Assembly (NCBI GenBank): GCA_964485905.1
Contig: CAZAJY010000002.1
Coordinates: 1 to 47,281, forward strand
Reading direction: 5' to 3'
Source of the DNA: CAIJXO01 sp964485905
Lineage (GTDB): Bacteria; Patescibacteriota; Minisyncoccia; Phycocordibacterales; GWA1-40-21
DNA length: 47,281 bases
The notes below the pieces were generated by a model. The model made no database searches and had not been told where the DNA came from. It was given only the letters and a program-made list of their open reading frames with translations. Position numbers and translations under genes: made by a program. Of the stretch, positions 40,532 through 47,281 are shown piece after piece (within the stretch, counting starts at the first letter, position 1; every line of letters begins with the position of its first letter).

Positions 40532-40939
40532 ATGAAAAACAAAGCAGAAGATATAGGAAAAAGGGAAACACAAAAGGAATTTATAATAAGAAAAAGAAAG
40601 GAGATTAAGGACGAGCTTGTGATTTTTTTGAAGGACATCGATCATCCAATGAGGGCTGACGATATCTTGGCAGAAGTCCTTCATGATGATAATGATGAGG
40701 ATTTTAACGATTTTGTTATGTTTCTAGGACGCGACAGTATGATGGAAGATCCGGAGAGCGCTCAAGAAATGGCGATGGACTTGTTCAACTTTTTTCCACG
40801 GCAAACACTTCACGGAAAATCATTGGCGGAACTGATGCCTTTTACGGAGCTTAAGAAGATGGAGAAAGCTTTTCAGGATTTTAAAAATGGCACCGGAGAT
40901 GGTAATTATAGTTATTCCTTGCCGAAGGAATTATGGTAA
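40532..40939 (+). CDS. Acidic protein of unknown function, partner of SWIM protein
   Basis: 135 residues. A basic N-terminal helix (KRETQKEFIIRKRKEIKDEL) precedes an acidic stretch (HDDNDEDFND) and a helical C-terminal half. No known family was recognised. It has its own -10 box and ends 9 nt before the SWIM-domain gene, so the two probably work together. Confidence 0.65.
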   Translation: MKNKAEDIGKRETQKEFIIRKRKEIKDELVIFLKDIDHPMRADDILAEVLHDDNDEDFNDFVMFLGRDSMMEDPESAQEMAMDLFNFFPRQTLHGKSLAELMPFTELKKMEKAFQDFKNGTGDGNYSYSLPKELW

Positions 40940-40948
40940 TTTAATTAT

Positions 40949-41677
40949 ATGATACCAAAATTTGATATTGAAAAAATAAAGTTTTCTGTTGACGAACCTA
41001 CTTTTAATAAGGCTGTGAATTTGTATGAGGGTGGAAAAGTGGTGGATTTTAAAGAGGAATTTAATGGTTATTCCGCTATCGTGGAAGGTACGCATCCATA
41101 TCAGGTATCTGTTGATATTAATCATCATGATAGGGGGAATTGTAATTGTTATCTGGGAATGGAAGATATTTTATGCAAGCATATGGTGGCAGTCGCCATT
41201 TATGCGTTGTTTAAGGGTAAAAAAATTGATGAGCAAGATAAGAAAATATCTAATCAACCTATTTGCAGTGGTAAATTAGGAATTCTAAATAGAGAAGAAC
41301 TAGCTGAAATTAAAAAGAAAATTACTGAGGCTTTTAGGTACATCAAGCCCTATAGTGGACCATCAAAGACTTGGTTTATATATCAAAATTCATTGACTGA
41401 AGGTTGTGGTAGGTTATCGGCCTTAATTTGTAACTTCCCTGTAAGTGTTCAAACAGCCAAACTATTGGTGGATATTCTTATGAGGGCTGAAAAAAAGATA
41501 TTAGATGGAGGTGTTGATGATTCTGATGGGACAGTGGGTGATTTTATGACTTTGACGGTGGAAGTGCTAAAAGAATACGCCAGATTAAATCCGGATTGTG
41601 TGGAGTCTTTTAAAACTCTCAAAAATTTATCAACCAGTTTTGGCTGGGAGGAGCCACTGGTAAAATTGATGAAATAA
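40949..41677 (+). CDS. SWIM zinc-finger protein
   Basis: 242 residues. The SWIM motif CxC-xn-CxH is seen as CNCYLGMEDILCKHMVAVAI (about 65-84), preceded by the typical strand-rich NGYSAIVEGTHPYQVSVDI. SWIM fingers are found in DNA-transaction proteins and SWI2/SNF2-associated proteins and bind DNA or proteins. The C-terminal 130 residues are helical and unassigned. Pairing with the acidic gene just upstream resembles two-gene cassettes in the accessory genome, but no function can be stated. Confidence 0.8.
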   Translation: MIPKFDIEKIKFSVDEPTFNKAVNLYEGGKVVDFKEEFNGYSAIVEGTHPYQVSVDINHHDRGNCNCYLGMEDILCKHMVAVAIYALFKGKKIDEQDKKISNQPICSGKLGILNREELAEIKKKITEAFRYIKPYSGPSKTWFIYQNSLTEGCGRLSALICNFPVSVQTAKLLVDILMRAEKKILDGGVDDSDGTVGDFMTLTVEVLKEYARLNPDCVESFKTLKNLSTSFGWEEPLVKLMK

Positions 41678-41802
41678 TAAAACACCATATTCATAAATAA
41701 ACAGGTAGAGATTCTTACTCGCTCGGAATTTGGGGGGAAAAGTGTTGCTAAATAAGGTAAAAATAGGTGAGATTGTAAGTTAGTTAACATTGCTTGCGTT
41801 GT

Positions 41803-41830
41803 ATATAACTAAGTACCAACTTAGTTATAT
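41803..41830 (+). terminator. Perfect hairpin in a gene-free stretch
   Basis: ATATAACTAAGT-ACCA-ACTTAGTTATAT: 12-bp stem with a T-rich 3' side. Lies in the 322-nt region 41678-41999 without a gene. Confidence 0.7.
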
Positions 41831-41917
41831 TTCATGATTAGAAATGTTAAATCCATCTTATTTATAATGATAATAGGCTTCGCTAGGACCGACCTCAAGG
41901 AAGGCTCTTTAGGGTGA

Positions 41918-41963
41918 ATACCAAGGCTAGGCTTTGGGATTACCCAAGGCCGAGCTTTGGTAT
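41918..41963. repeat. Imperfect 21-bp hairpin
   Basis: 41918-41938 pairs with 41943-41963 around ATTA with three non-Watson-Crick positions, two of them G-U in one strand. It is rich in AAGGC/GCCTT motifs like other island hairpins. Marks the right end of the accessory region. Confidence 0.6.
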
Positions 41964-41977
41964 GCAGATAGAATTAA

Positions 41978-41986
41978 TGATATAAT
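41978..41986 (+). promoter_or_regulatory. Extended -10 box before the DciA-like gene
   Basis: TGA-TATAAT, 13 nt before the ATG at 42000. Confidence 0.5.
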
Positions 41987-41999
41987 TTAAATATATTTT

Positions 42000-42254
42000 A
42001 TGTTTAATATTGCTCAATATTTAGAAAAATTTAGGAATCTTGGGTTGGGGGAGAGGAGAATAAAAGAGGCGATTAAAACTTCGGTTAAAGAAGTGCTTAA
42101 TTTTGATTTGGAGACAAAAGATATTTTAGTAAAAAATGGCGAAGTAATTTTTAAAGTTTCGCCTGCGATGAAAAATAGTATTTTTATAAAAAAAGAAGCC
42201 ATTTTAAAAAGAATGGAAGAAAATGGAGTGAAGAATGTGGGTGATATACGCTAA
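42000..42254 (+). CDS. Small protein with resemblance to DciA/DUF721
   Basis: 84 residues. The C-terminal half (NGEVIFKVSPAMKNSIFIKK, then a helix and VKNVGDIR) follows the DUF721 pattern of DciA-type proteins, the widespread loaders of the replicative helicase. It is shorter than typical DciA and the similarity is a judgement by eye. It overlaps its convergent neighbour pbp by 4 nt. Confidence 0.5.
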   Translation: MFNIAQYLEKFRNLGLGERRIKEAIKTSVKEVLNFDLETKDILVKNGEVIFKVSPAMKNSIFIKKEAILKRMEENGVKNVGDIR

Positions 42255-44737
42255 TCATTAACCCTAAAACTTACCTCCACCTCACTTTTATTATACACAG
42301 AATCAGTGGCGATTATTTTTAATATATTTTCAGAATTAATAGAATTAATTTCGCTGGGAATAAAAGAAAAGAGGAAAGGTGAATTACTAGTTGTTCCAAC
42401 GTAAGTATTATTTATATAAAAATCTAATTTTGTTAATGGATAAGTACCAGAACTTGATGTTTGAACTAAAACGCGCTGATCTCTACTATAAATAGAACCT
42501 GATATTGGGCTGAGGATATTTATTTTAGGCAAATTAGCTTTCGTGTGGACATTGTCACTGCCAGTTGGTTCGATCGGATATGGTAAACTTTGAGTTTTTA
42601 GCCATTGCTGAACAGGATATTCCCAGTGTTCAAATTGTGGATCATCTGACGGATTTTCGGGCACCGCACCCCAAGGATTATTTTTATCTACCCAATACAA
42701 TATCTCATGTACATTGGGAAAGAAGACTTCTTGGCGGGTCTCCATGGGGGTTAAATTGGTCGCTAATCGACCGGAAATCTTATCAATAGTAAATGAGTCA
42801 TAACCTTGCCAAACACCCCGGAAAACTGGTTTTATTTCGGTACTGGTTGGTTCAGGTTTTGTAAAATATTCTTTAGAAAAAGAAGGAAGGGCTTGATCCA
42901 TAAAAGCCCGCCACATTGGAGAAATAATTAAGCCGGCAGTTTTCTTAACCATAGAACTATTATTATTATTACCAGCCCAAGCGCCGACGACTAAATTTGG
43001 AGTATAGCCGACAATCCAAACATCACGAAAATCATTCGTCGTTCCGGTTTTAACGGCGACTGGTCTATCAGTAAATTCTAAAGGTGAATTGGCGCCGTAG
43101 CCGGGGAGACGAGCAATATTATCGGACAAGATATCAGATATTTTATTGGCGCTTTCGGCCGAGAGAACTTGTTCGGGACTATATTTCGCTTGTTCTAAAA
43201 TTTCTCCTTTAGTGTTTTCCACTTTTAAAATAGAAAGATAAGGATTTCTTATTCCAGCATTTGCAAAAACACCATAAGCGCTAGTTAATTCCAGTGGGGA
43301 GACTTCACCACCACCCAGAACCAAAGTTAAACCATATTGTCCAGCTTCACCCAAACTACTAATACCCATATTTCGTGCGGTCGTGATAGAATCTTTTATT
43401 CCTGCGAGATATAAAGTTTTAATAGATGGGATATTTCTTGATTGAGCTAAGGCGTCTCTTAAAGTAATTGGACCTAAATATTTATCATCATAATTAACTG
43501 GCATATAACAATCTTCGGGATTAGTATTACCAATTGGCCAACCCTGGGCGGTACAGGTTGTTTGGAATTCTGTCGGTAAATCAAAGACCACAGTTTCTGG
43601 TGTATAACCTTTATCAAAAGCAGTCGCATAAACAAAAGGTTTGAAAGTTGAACCGGGCTGGCGGTGTGCTAGAGCAACATTAAAATTACCATCGATTTCT
43701 TTATCAAAATAATCTCGAGAACCGACCATAACTAATATTTCTCCGGTTTTGGGATCAATGGCCACTATTGCGGCATTTTCGGCATTAAATTTTTCTTTAT
43801 TTTCAAAAGCATATTTTTTTACAATTTCTTCCGCTTTAGCTTGCAAGCTATAATCAAGAGTGGTTATTACTCTTAAACCCTCTTCACGAATCGCTTTATC
43901 ACCATATTTATTTTCTAAATATTGTCTAACATATTCAACAAAATGTGGAGCCTTTAGACTATTTCCTTCCCTTGGTTTGAAAATTACTATTTCTTTTTTG
44001 GCGGCATTATATTCCGTCTGGGTGATAAGACTATTGTTTAGCATTTTTTCTAAGACAAGATCTTTTCTAGCGTCTAATTTGTCTCGATTATTACCATAGG
44101 GAGAATAATAAGTTGGAGCGTTTGGAATTGCGGCTAAATAAGCGGCTTCGGCCAGTGTTACCTCAGAAGCTTTTTTCTTGAAAAAAGATTGACTGGCTTC
44201 TTCAACACCATAAAGACTACCACCATAAGGATTTTCATTTAAATAAATAGATAGAATTTCTTCTTTATTCATCACTTTTTCTAATCTAATAGCCAATACC
44301 CATTCTTTTAATTTTCGTGATATGGCTTTTTCGGAGGTGAGTAAAGAATTTTTTATAACCTGTTGAGTTATTGTTGATCCACCGCCACTACCGCCAGCGA
44401 GATTGGTCAAGATGGCACGAATAATTGCTTTTATTTGTATTCCACCATGATTAAAAAAATTAGTATCTTCTATTGCAATCACGGCTTTTTTTATGTACGG
44501 AGAAATTTCTTCATATGGAACTACTCGTCTTTTAATATTTTGATTTAAGTCAAAAAGTAAAATTTCACCAGTTCGGTCATAGATTTTGGTACTTTGAGAT
44601 ACGGTTCTTTCCTCAAAAGATTTTAAATCTGGCAATTTAAAGGTGGACACCCAAAAAGCCAAGAGGCCCAGACAAATGAAGCCCAGACTGAACAGATAAA
44701 CCAAGGCTTTTTTATAATGTTTTTTAACTCGACGCAT
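42251..44737 (-). CDS. Bifunctional penicillin-binding protein, class A
   Basis: 828 residues. After an N-terminal membrane anchor (about 13-30, VYLFSLGFICLGLLAFWV) come the GT51 glycosyltransferase motifs EDTNFFNHGGI and GGSTITQQVIKN, then the transpeptidase domain with Ser363 in GSTFKPF, SRN in AQSRNIP and KTGTT. A C-terminal Ig-like extension (about 735-828) resembles PBP-associated extra domains. The enzyme polymerises and crosslinks peptidoglycan. The intergenic region to tyrS is 40 nt with divergent promoters. Confidence 0.95.
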   Translation of the reverse strand: MRRVKKHYKKALVYLFSLGFICLGLLAFWVSTFKLPDLKSFEERTVSQSTKIYDRTGEILLFDLNQNIKRRVVPYEEISPYIKKAVIAIEDTNFFNHGGIQIKAIIRAILTNLAGGSGGGSTITQQVIKNSLLTSEKAISRKLKEWVLAIRLEKVMNKEEILSIYLNENPYGGSLYGVEEASQSFFKKKASEVTLAEAAYLAAIPNAPTYYSPYGNNRDKLDARKDLVLEKMLNNSLITQTEYNAAKKEIVIFKPREGNSLKAPHFVEYVRQYLENKYGDKAIREEGLRVITTLDYSLQAKAEEIVKKYAFENKEKFNAENAAIVAIDPKTGEILVMVGSRDYFDKEIDGNFNVALAHRQPGSTFKPFVYATAFDKGYTPETVVFDLPTEFQTTCTAQGWPIGNTNPEDCYMPVNYDDKYLGPITLRDALAQSRNIPSIKTLYLAGIKDSITTARNMGISSLGEAGQYGLTLVLGGGEVSPLELTSAYGVFANAGIRNPYLSILKVENTKGEILEQAKYSPEQVLSAESANKISDILSDNIARLPGYGANSPLEFTDRPVAVKTGTTNDFRDVWIVGYTPNLVVGAWAGNNNNSSMVKKTAGLIISPMWRAFMDQALPSFSKEYFTKPEPTSTEIKPVFRGVWQGYDSFTIDKISGRLATNLTPMETRQEVFFPNVHEILYWVDKNNPWGAVPENPSDDPQFEHWEYPVQQWLKTQSLPYPIEPTGSDNVHTKANLPKINILSPISGSIYSRDQRVLVQTSSSGTYPLTKLDFYINNTYVGTTSNSPFLFSFIPSEINSINSENILKIIATDSVYNKSEVEVSFRVND

Positions 44738-44747
44738 GATTCTGGCT

Positions 44748-44756
44748 ATTGTATCA
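44748..44756 (-). promoter_or_regulatory. Extended -10 box of the penicillin-binding protein gene
   Basis: Minus strand TGA-TACAAT (44756-44748), 10 nt before the ATG. It lies back to back with the tyrS -10 box. Confidence 0.5.
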
Positions 44757-44760
44757 CAAA

Positions 44761-44766
44761 TATGAT
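44761..44766 (+). promoter_or_regulatory. -10 box of tyrS
   Basis: TATGAT, 11 nt before the ATG at 44778. The two divergent -10 boxes are 4 nt apart, so the genes may compete for polymerase. Confidence 0.45.
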
Positions 44767-44777
44767 AAATTTAAAGG

Positions 44778-45980
44778 ATGAAAATAGATACTGATCCCAA
44801 AAAAATAGAAGAATTTCTAACACGTGGAGTGGAGAATATTTATCCGAATATCGATTTTGTTAGGAAGCAATTATTCAGTGGAAAAAAATTGACAATGTAT
44901 CTTGGTATGGATCCCACCGCTCCAAGTTTGCACATTGGAAATTTTGTTCCAGTGATGAAACTGAAAGAATTTCAGGATTTAGGCCATCAGGTTATTCTTT
45001 TAATTGGAGACTTTACTGCTACTATAGGAGATCCAGATAAATTATCTGTTCGAAAACCACTGACCAGAAAGCAAGTTTTAAATAATTGTCGTTTTTATAA
45101 AAAACAATTATCAACTTTGATTAAGTTTGGTTTTACAGGAGCTAAATTGAAATATAATTCAAAGTGGTTGAGGAAGATGAATTTTGAGGATGCTTTGAAT
45201 TTAGCTTCTAAGATGACGGTAGATCAAATGCTGAAACGAGATATGTTTCAGGAGAGGATGAAACAGGGTCGGCCGGTATATATTCATGAGTTCATGTATC
45301 CTTTAATGCAGGGTTATGATTCAGTGGTTATGAATGTCGACGGAGAAATTGGTGGAAACGATCAGACTTTTAATATGTTGGCTGGTAGAGATTTGGTTAA
45401 AGAAATGTTAAATCGTGAGAAATTCGTTATCACTACCAAATTATTGGCAGATCCAAATGGTGTAAAAATGGGTAAAACAATGGGTAATATGGCGGCACTA
45501 ACCGATAGCCCCTCAGAGATGTTTGGTAAAATTATGAGCTGGACCGATGGGATGATTCTTGGTGGATTTGAGCTATCCACCTTTATTCCAATGGAAGAGA
45601 TTGAAAAGATAAAACAAGAAATGTTGGCGGGAGTGAATCCACGAGATATAAAAGTAAGATTGGCGAAAGAAATTGTGACTATTTATCACAGTAAAGAAGA
45701 GGCAGATAAGGCCGAAGAAAATTTTGTGAAGACTTTTAAGGAAGGGGGTGTGCCGGAAAAAATAGACGAAGTGACGGTGGCCAGCGGGGGACTGTTATCT
45801 GAAATTTCGGTTAAGGCCGGATTGGTTAAATCAAAGGGAGAGTTTAGAAGATTAGTTTTAGAAGGTGCAGTTTCTAACCAAGAGACTGGTGAAAAAATCA
45901 CAGATCCAAATTATCAGATTACTTCCACCGCCATATTTAAAATAGGGAAAAGAAGGTTTTTGAAAGTGACAGTATCGTAA
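44778..45980 (+). CDS. tyrS: Tyrosyl-tRNA synthetase
   Basis: 400 residues. Class I signatures: HIGN at 52-55 (HIGH variant) in PTAPSLHIGNF and KMGKT at 230-234 (KMSKS variant). The C-terminal S4 RNA-binding domain is visible at about 335-398 (ISVKAGLVKSKGEFRRLVLE). It charges tRNA-Tyr. The GDQTF-type tyrosine pocket (GGNDQTFNMLAGRDL) is intact, supporting tyrosine rather than tryptophan specificity. Confidence 0.96.
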   Translation: MKIDTDPKKIEEFLTRGVENIYPNIDFVRKQLFSGKKLTMYLGMDPTAPSLHIGNFVPVMKLKEFQDLGHQVILLIGDFTATIGDPDKLSVRKPLTRKQVLNNCRFYKKQLSTLIKFGFTGAKLKYNSKWLRKMNFEDALNLASKMTVDQMLKRDMFQERMKQGRPVYIHEFMYPLMQGYDSVVMNVDGEIGGNDQTFNMLAGRDLVKEMLNREKFVITTKLLADPNGVKMGKTMGNMAALTDSPSEMFGKIMSWTDGMILGGFELSTFIPMEEIEKIKQEMLAGVNPRDIKVRLAKEIVTIYHSKEEADKAEENFVKTFKEGGVPEKIDEVTVASGGLLSEISVKAGLVKSKGEFRRLVLEGAVSNQETGEKITDPNYQITSTAIFKIGKRRFLKVTVS

Positions 45981-45994
45981 CTAAAATAGTTAAA

Positions 45995-46159
45995 TTAAAA
46001 ATTATCGACGTCGTTATACTCGCTGAAATCTTCAGTAAAAGTATCTTCAATAATTGCTGGATCAATAGCCGAATCTTCTCCACCTAATAATTCTTCTTCA
46101 GGAAGATCCCCATCTTTTTTATCTACTACTTTTTCGTTGGTGTTACTTTTTTTCTTCAT
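45995..46159 (-). CDS. Very small acidic protein
   Basis: 54 residues. Basic first six residues (MKKKSN) followed by a strongly acidic chain (LPEEELLGGEDSAIDPAII, then EDTFTEDFSEYNDVDNF). The ATG at 46159 lies 25 nt after a TATAAG-like box on the minus strand. It converges on tyrS with 14 nt between. Acidic tails like this are found in RNA polymerase accessory factors, but nothing here proves that. A real gene is suggested by strong bias in amino acid content and by compact placement. Confidence 0.55.
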   Translation of the reverse strand: MKKKSNTNEKVVDKKDGDLPEEELLGGEDSAIDPAIIEDTFTEDFSEYNDVDNF

Positions 46160-46186
46160 TTTCTTAAATTATTTTCTTATAAAATT

Positions 46187-46201
46187 TCCGTGAAAAACGG
46201 A
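46187..46201 (+). terminator. Short intrinsic terminator
   Basis: TCCGT-GAAAA-ACGGA followed by GTTTTTAT. Small stem, so moderate strength. The rest of 46160-46266 shows no gene. Confidence 0.5.
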
Positions 46202-46266
46202 GTTTTTATATTAATAGCATGCCTGAAAATGTTTGCAAGGGGTCAAAAAGTGGGGGCTGTGGAAAA

Positions 46267-46734
46267 CTATCTGTTGGTGGCGAAATAGGTGAGTCCACAA
46301 GCGATTGCGTCATATTCATCATCATATTTCAACGGCTCAACGGCGATGAGCCGTTCAACCATTTGAATTACTTGGTTTTTATCACTTTTACCATAACCAG
46401 TTACAGCTACTTTGATTTGTAAGGGGGTGAATTCAGTTATTTTTAATCCCGCCTTAGCCGCTTCATATAAAATTACACCTCGGGCTTCGCTCACCTTCAT
46501 TGCCGTCTTGGCATTGGTTTTGAAAAATAAATTTTCAATTGCCAAGGCTTCGGGCTTGTATTTTTTAATTACTTTTCCTATTTCTTCTCCAATTGACCTT
46601 AATCGGTCTTCATGTTTTTCTTTAGCTGAAGTTTTAAAACATTCAGAAAAAACCAGAGTTTCCCTTCTAGTTCCTTTTTCTAATATGGCAATTCCTAGTC
46701 TTTCGTAACCGGGATCTATAGCGATGATTTTCAT
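46267..46734 (-). CDS. ruvC: Holliday junction resolvase RuvC
   Basis: 155 residues. The four acidic active-site residues of RuvC are in place: Asp7 in AIDPG, Glu67 in AIENLF, Asp139 and Asp142 in YDDEYDAIA. The GRGV-type loop (SEARGVILYEAA) is also present. The enzyme nicks four-way DNA junctions during recombination. It stands beside yebC, a usual neighbour of the ruv genes. Confidence 0.95.
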   Translation of the reverse strand: MKIIAIDPGYERLGIAILEKGTRRETLVFSECFKTSAKEKHEDRLRSIGEEIGKVIKKYKPEALAIENLFFKTNAKTAMKVSEARGVILYEAAKAGLKITEFTPLQIKVAVTGYGKSDKNQVIQMVERLIAVEPLKYDDEYDAIACGLTYFATNR

Positions 46735-46740
46735 AATATG

Positions 46741-46749
46741 ATTATAACA
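46741..46749 (-). promoter_or_regulatory. Extended -10 box of ruvC
   Basis: Minus strand TGT-TATAAT (46749-46741), an exact match to the extended -10 consensus, 6 nt before the ATG at 46734. Confidence 0.65.
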
Positions 46750-46806
46750 AAATCTGGTTAATTATTCCTTTTTCTTTTTCAACCTCCCTGCTTCGCGGAC
46801 TCAGCA

Positions 46807-46828
46807 TCCCTCCTTGACTAAGGAGGGA
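46807..46828 (+). repeat. Partial copy of the dispersed hairpin repeat
   Basis: TCCCTCCTT-GACT-AAGGAGGGA, equivalent to the second hairpin of the element at 4845-4893. The preceding sequence is only weakly like its first hairpin. Confidence 0.65.
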
Positions 46829-46872
46829 GTTCAGAAACAAAATATCTAAATGTCTTAGTGTTTTCGGCTTCC

Positions 46873-46920
46873 CCCTCCTCAGTCGAGGAGGGATGTCTAT
46901 TCTGATAGACGGGGCGGTTG
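46873..46920 (-). repeat. Two-hairpin dispersed repeat, copy 2 (inverted)
   Basis: On the minus strand: CAACCGCCCCGTCT lead, hairpin GTCTAT-CAGA-ATAGAC (46910-46895), then hairpin CCCTCCTC-GACT-GAGGAGGG (46892-46873). Same order and loops as copy 1 with compensating changes. It lies 2 nt from the end of yebC and probably terminates it. Confidence 0.8.
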
Positions 46921-46922
46921 TC

Positions 46923-47281
46923 TTACTCCGCATTAGTCCAAACTTCCTGCACCTCATCATTATCTTCCAATTCATCAATTAATTTTTCTAATTTAGTCCC
47001 GTCTTCGTCCGAGATTGGTACCGTCATATTGGGCACATAATCTTCTTCGGCTGATTTAGTAAAAGCCCAAGAAGCACTGCCGGGCGCAGCAAGAGCCGAA
47101 CCGTTTCCTGTTAAAATATGTTTCACTTCGCCGGCCGCTTTGTTTCGGTTATCTGTTAAGGCTTCAATTATTATAGCGACACCACCCGGACCATAGGCTT
47201 CATAGAGAATTGATTCCATTTGAGTCGCATTATCATTTTTCTTTAATGCGCGTTCAATATTTTCATTTGGCACATTATATT
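46923..47281 (-). CDS. yebC: YebC/PmpR-family protein, N-terminus beyond the window
   Basis: The 119 visible residues begin inside the protein (NVPNENIERALKK, then LYEAYGPGGVAIIIEALTDN) and end with TAA at 46923-46925. A start at the GTG of 47273 is not credible because YebC continues further upstream. YebC proteins are ribosome- or DNA-associated factors; recent work links them to translation through proline-rich stretches and older work to transcription. Neighbour of ruvC, as commonly seen. Confidence 0.92.
   Translation of the reverse strand, partial: YNVPNENIERALKKNDNATQMESILYEAYGPGGVAIIIEALTDNRNKAAGEVKHILTGNGSALAAPGSASWAFTKSAEEDYVPNMTVPISDEDGTKLEKLIDELEDNDEVQEVWTNAE

Noticed and set aside
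46330..46356. Hairpin AACGGCTCA...TGAGCCGTT inside ruvC, similar to the terminator at 36514-36547.
   Set aside because: The encoded peptide (VERLIAVEPL) aligns with ordinary RuvC, so no insertion is needed to explain it; the shared 12 bases are probably coincidence.
46742..46978. 78-codon minus-strand frame between yebC and ruvC.
   Set aside because: It overlaps the end of yebC in another frame and consists largely of the dispersed hairpin repeats.
47273..47273. GTG at 47273 as the start of yebC.
   Set aside because: The frame stays open to the window edge and the residues around it match the interior of YebC, so the gene is cut by the window.

Overview
The window reads as a stretch of chromosome from an AT-rich bacterium of the Candidate Phyla Radiation (Patescibacteria, probably a Parcubacteria-type lineage). 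The main grounds are the gene neighbourhoods: a reduced VirB4/PrgI/VirB6-like secretion cluster packed with lineage-specific membrane and secreted proteins, small versions of housekeeping proteins, and very tight spacing. TGA is used as an ordinary stop (for example at the ends of comM and the nucleotidyltransferase), so this is not one of the CPR lineages that reads TGA as glycine. This placement is inference; no rRNA or tRNA gene was seen in the window.

Layout. 1-4.8 kb: RNA metabolism (end of rpsO, a NYN-domain putative nuclease, pnp), a membrane protein and a DksA-type zinc-finger protein. 4.8-7.2 kb: a repeat-rich spacer and two envelope proteins. 7.3-12.9 kb: comM, a LysM/M23 peptidoglycan hydrolase, a UvrD/PcrA helicase and ksgA, the last carrying an in-frame palindromic insertion. 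12.9-27.6 kb: a cluster for a minimal type IV secretion-like apparatus (peptidoglycan-binding secreted protein, calcium-repeat protein, VirB6/TrbL-like protein, PrgI, a VirB4 split into two genes, VirB2/TrbC-like pilin, a probable beta-propeller), interrupted by an AAA/DUF4143 ATPase gene. 27.6-32.2 kb: the classical origin block, jag-yidC-rnpA-rpmH on the minus strand and dnaA-dnaN on the plus strand, with DnaA boxes in both spacers. 32.2-42.0 kb: an accessory island next to dnaN. 42.0-47.3 kb: a DciA/DUF721-like small protein, PBP1A, tyrS, a tiny acidic protein, ruvC and yebC.

The island is the most interesting part. It starts with a GC-rich histidine phosphatase gene that has its own Shine-Dalgarno sequence and terminator, continues with a nucleotidyltransferase, a NUDIX hydrolase, a small orphan and a Fic protein, and includes a compact restriction-modification operon. 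Several of its gene boundaries carry related hairpins, and a 74-nt block is duplicated almost exactly in front of two unrelated genes. The restriction operon has two different adenine/cytosine methyltransferase genes followed by a 730-residue protein that joins an AlwI/BstNBI-type endonuclease to a complete LexA/UmuD-type (S24) self-cleaving domain. The cleavage site Cys612-Gly613, Ser648 and Lys685 have exactly the spacing seen in UmuD. This predicts a restriction enzyme whose activity is controlled by damage-triggered self-proteolysis.

A window-wide feature of expression is that most genes have no Shine-Dalgarno sequence but an extended -10 box (TGn followed by a TATAAT-like hexamer) only 6-13 nt before the start codon, which predicts leaderless mRNAs. 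The one conspicuous exception is the GC-rich, probably imported, histidine phosphatase gene. Several palindromic repeat families (one with compensatory base changes between copies) lie between genes.
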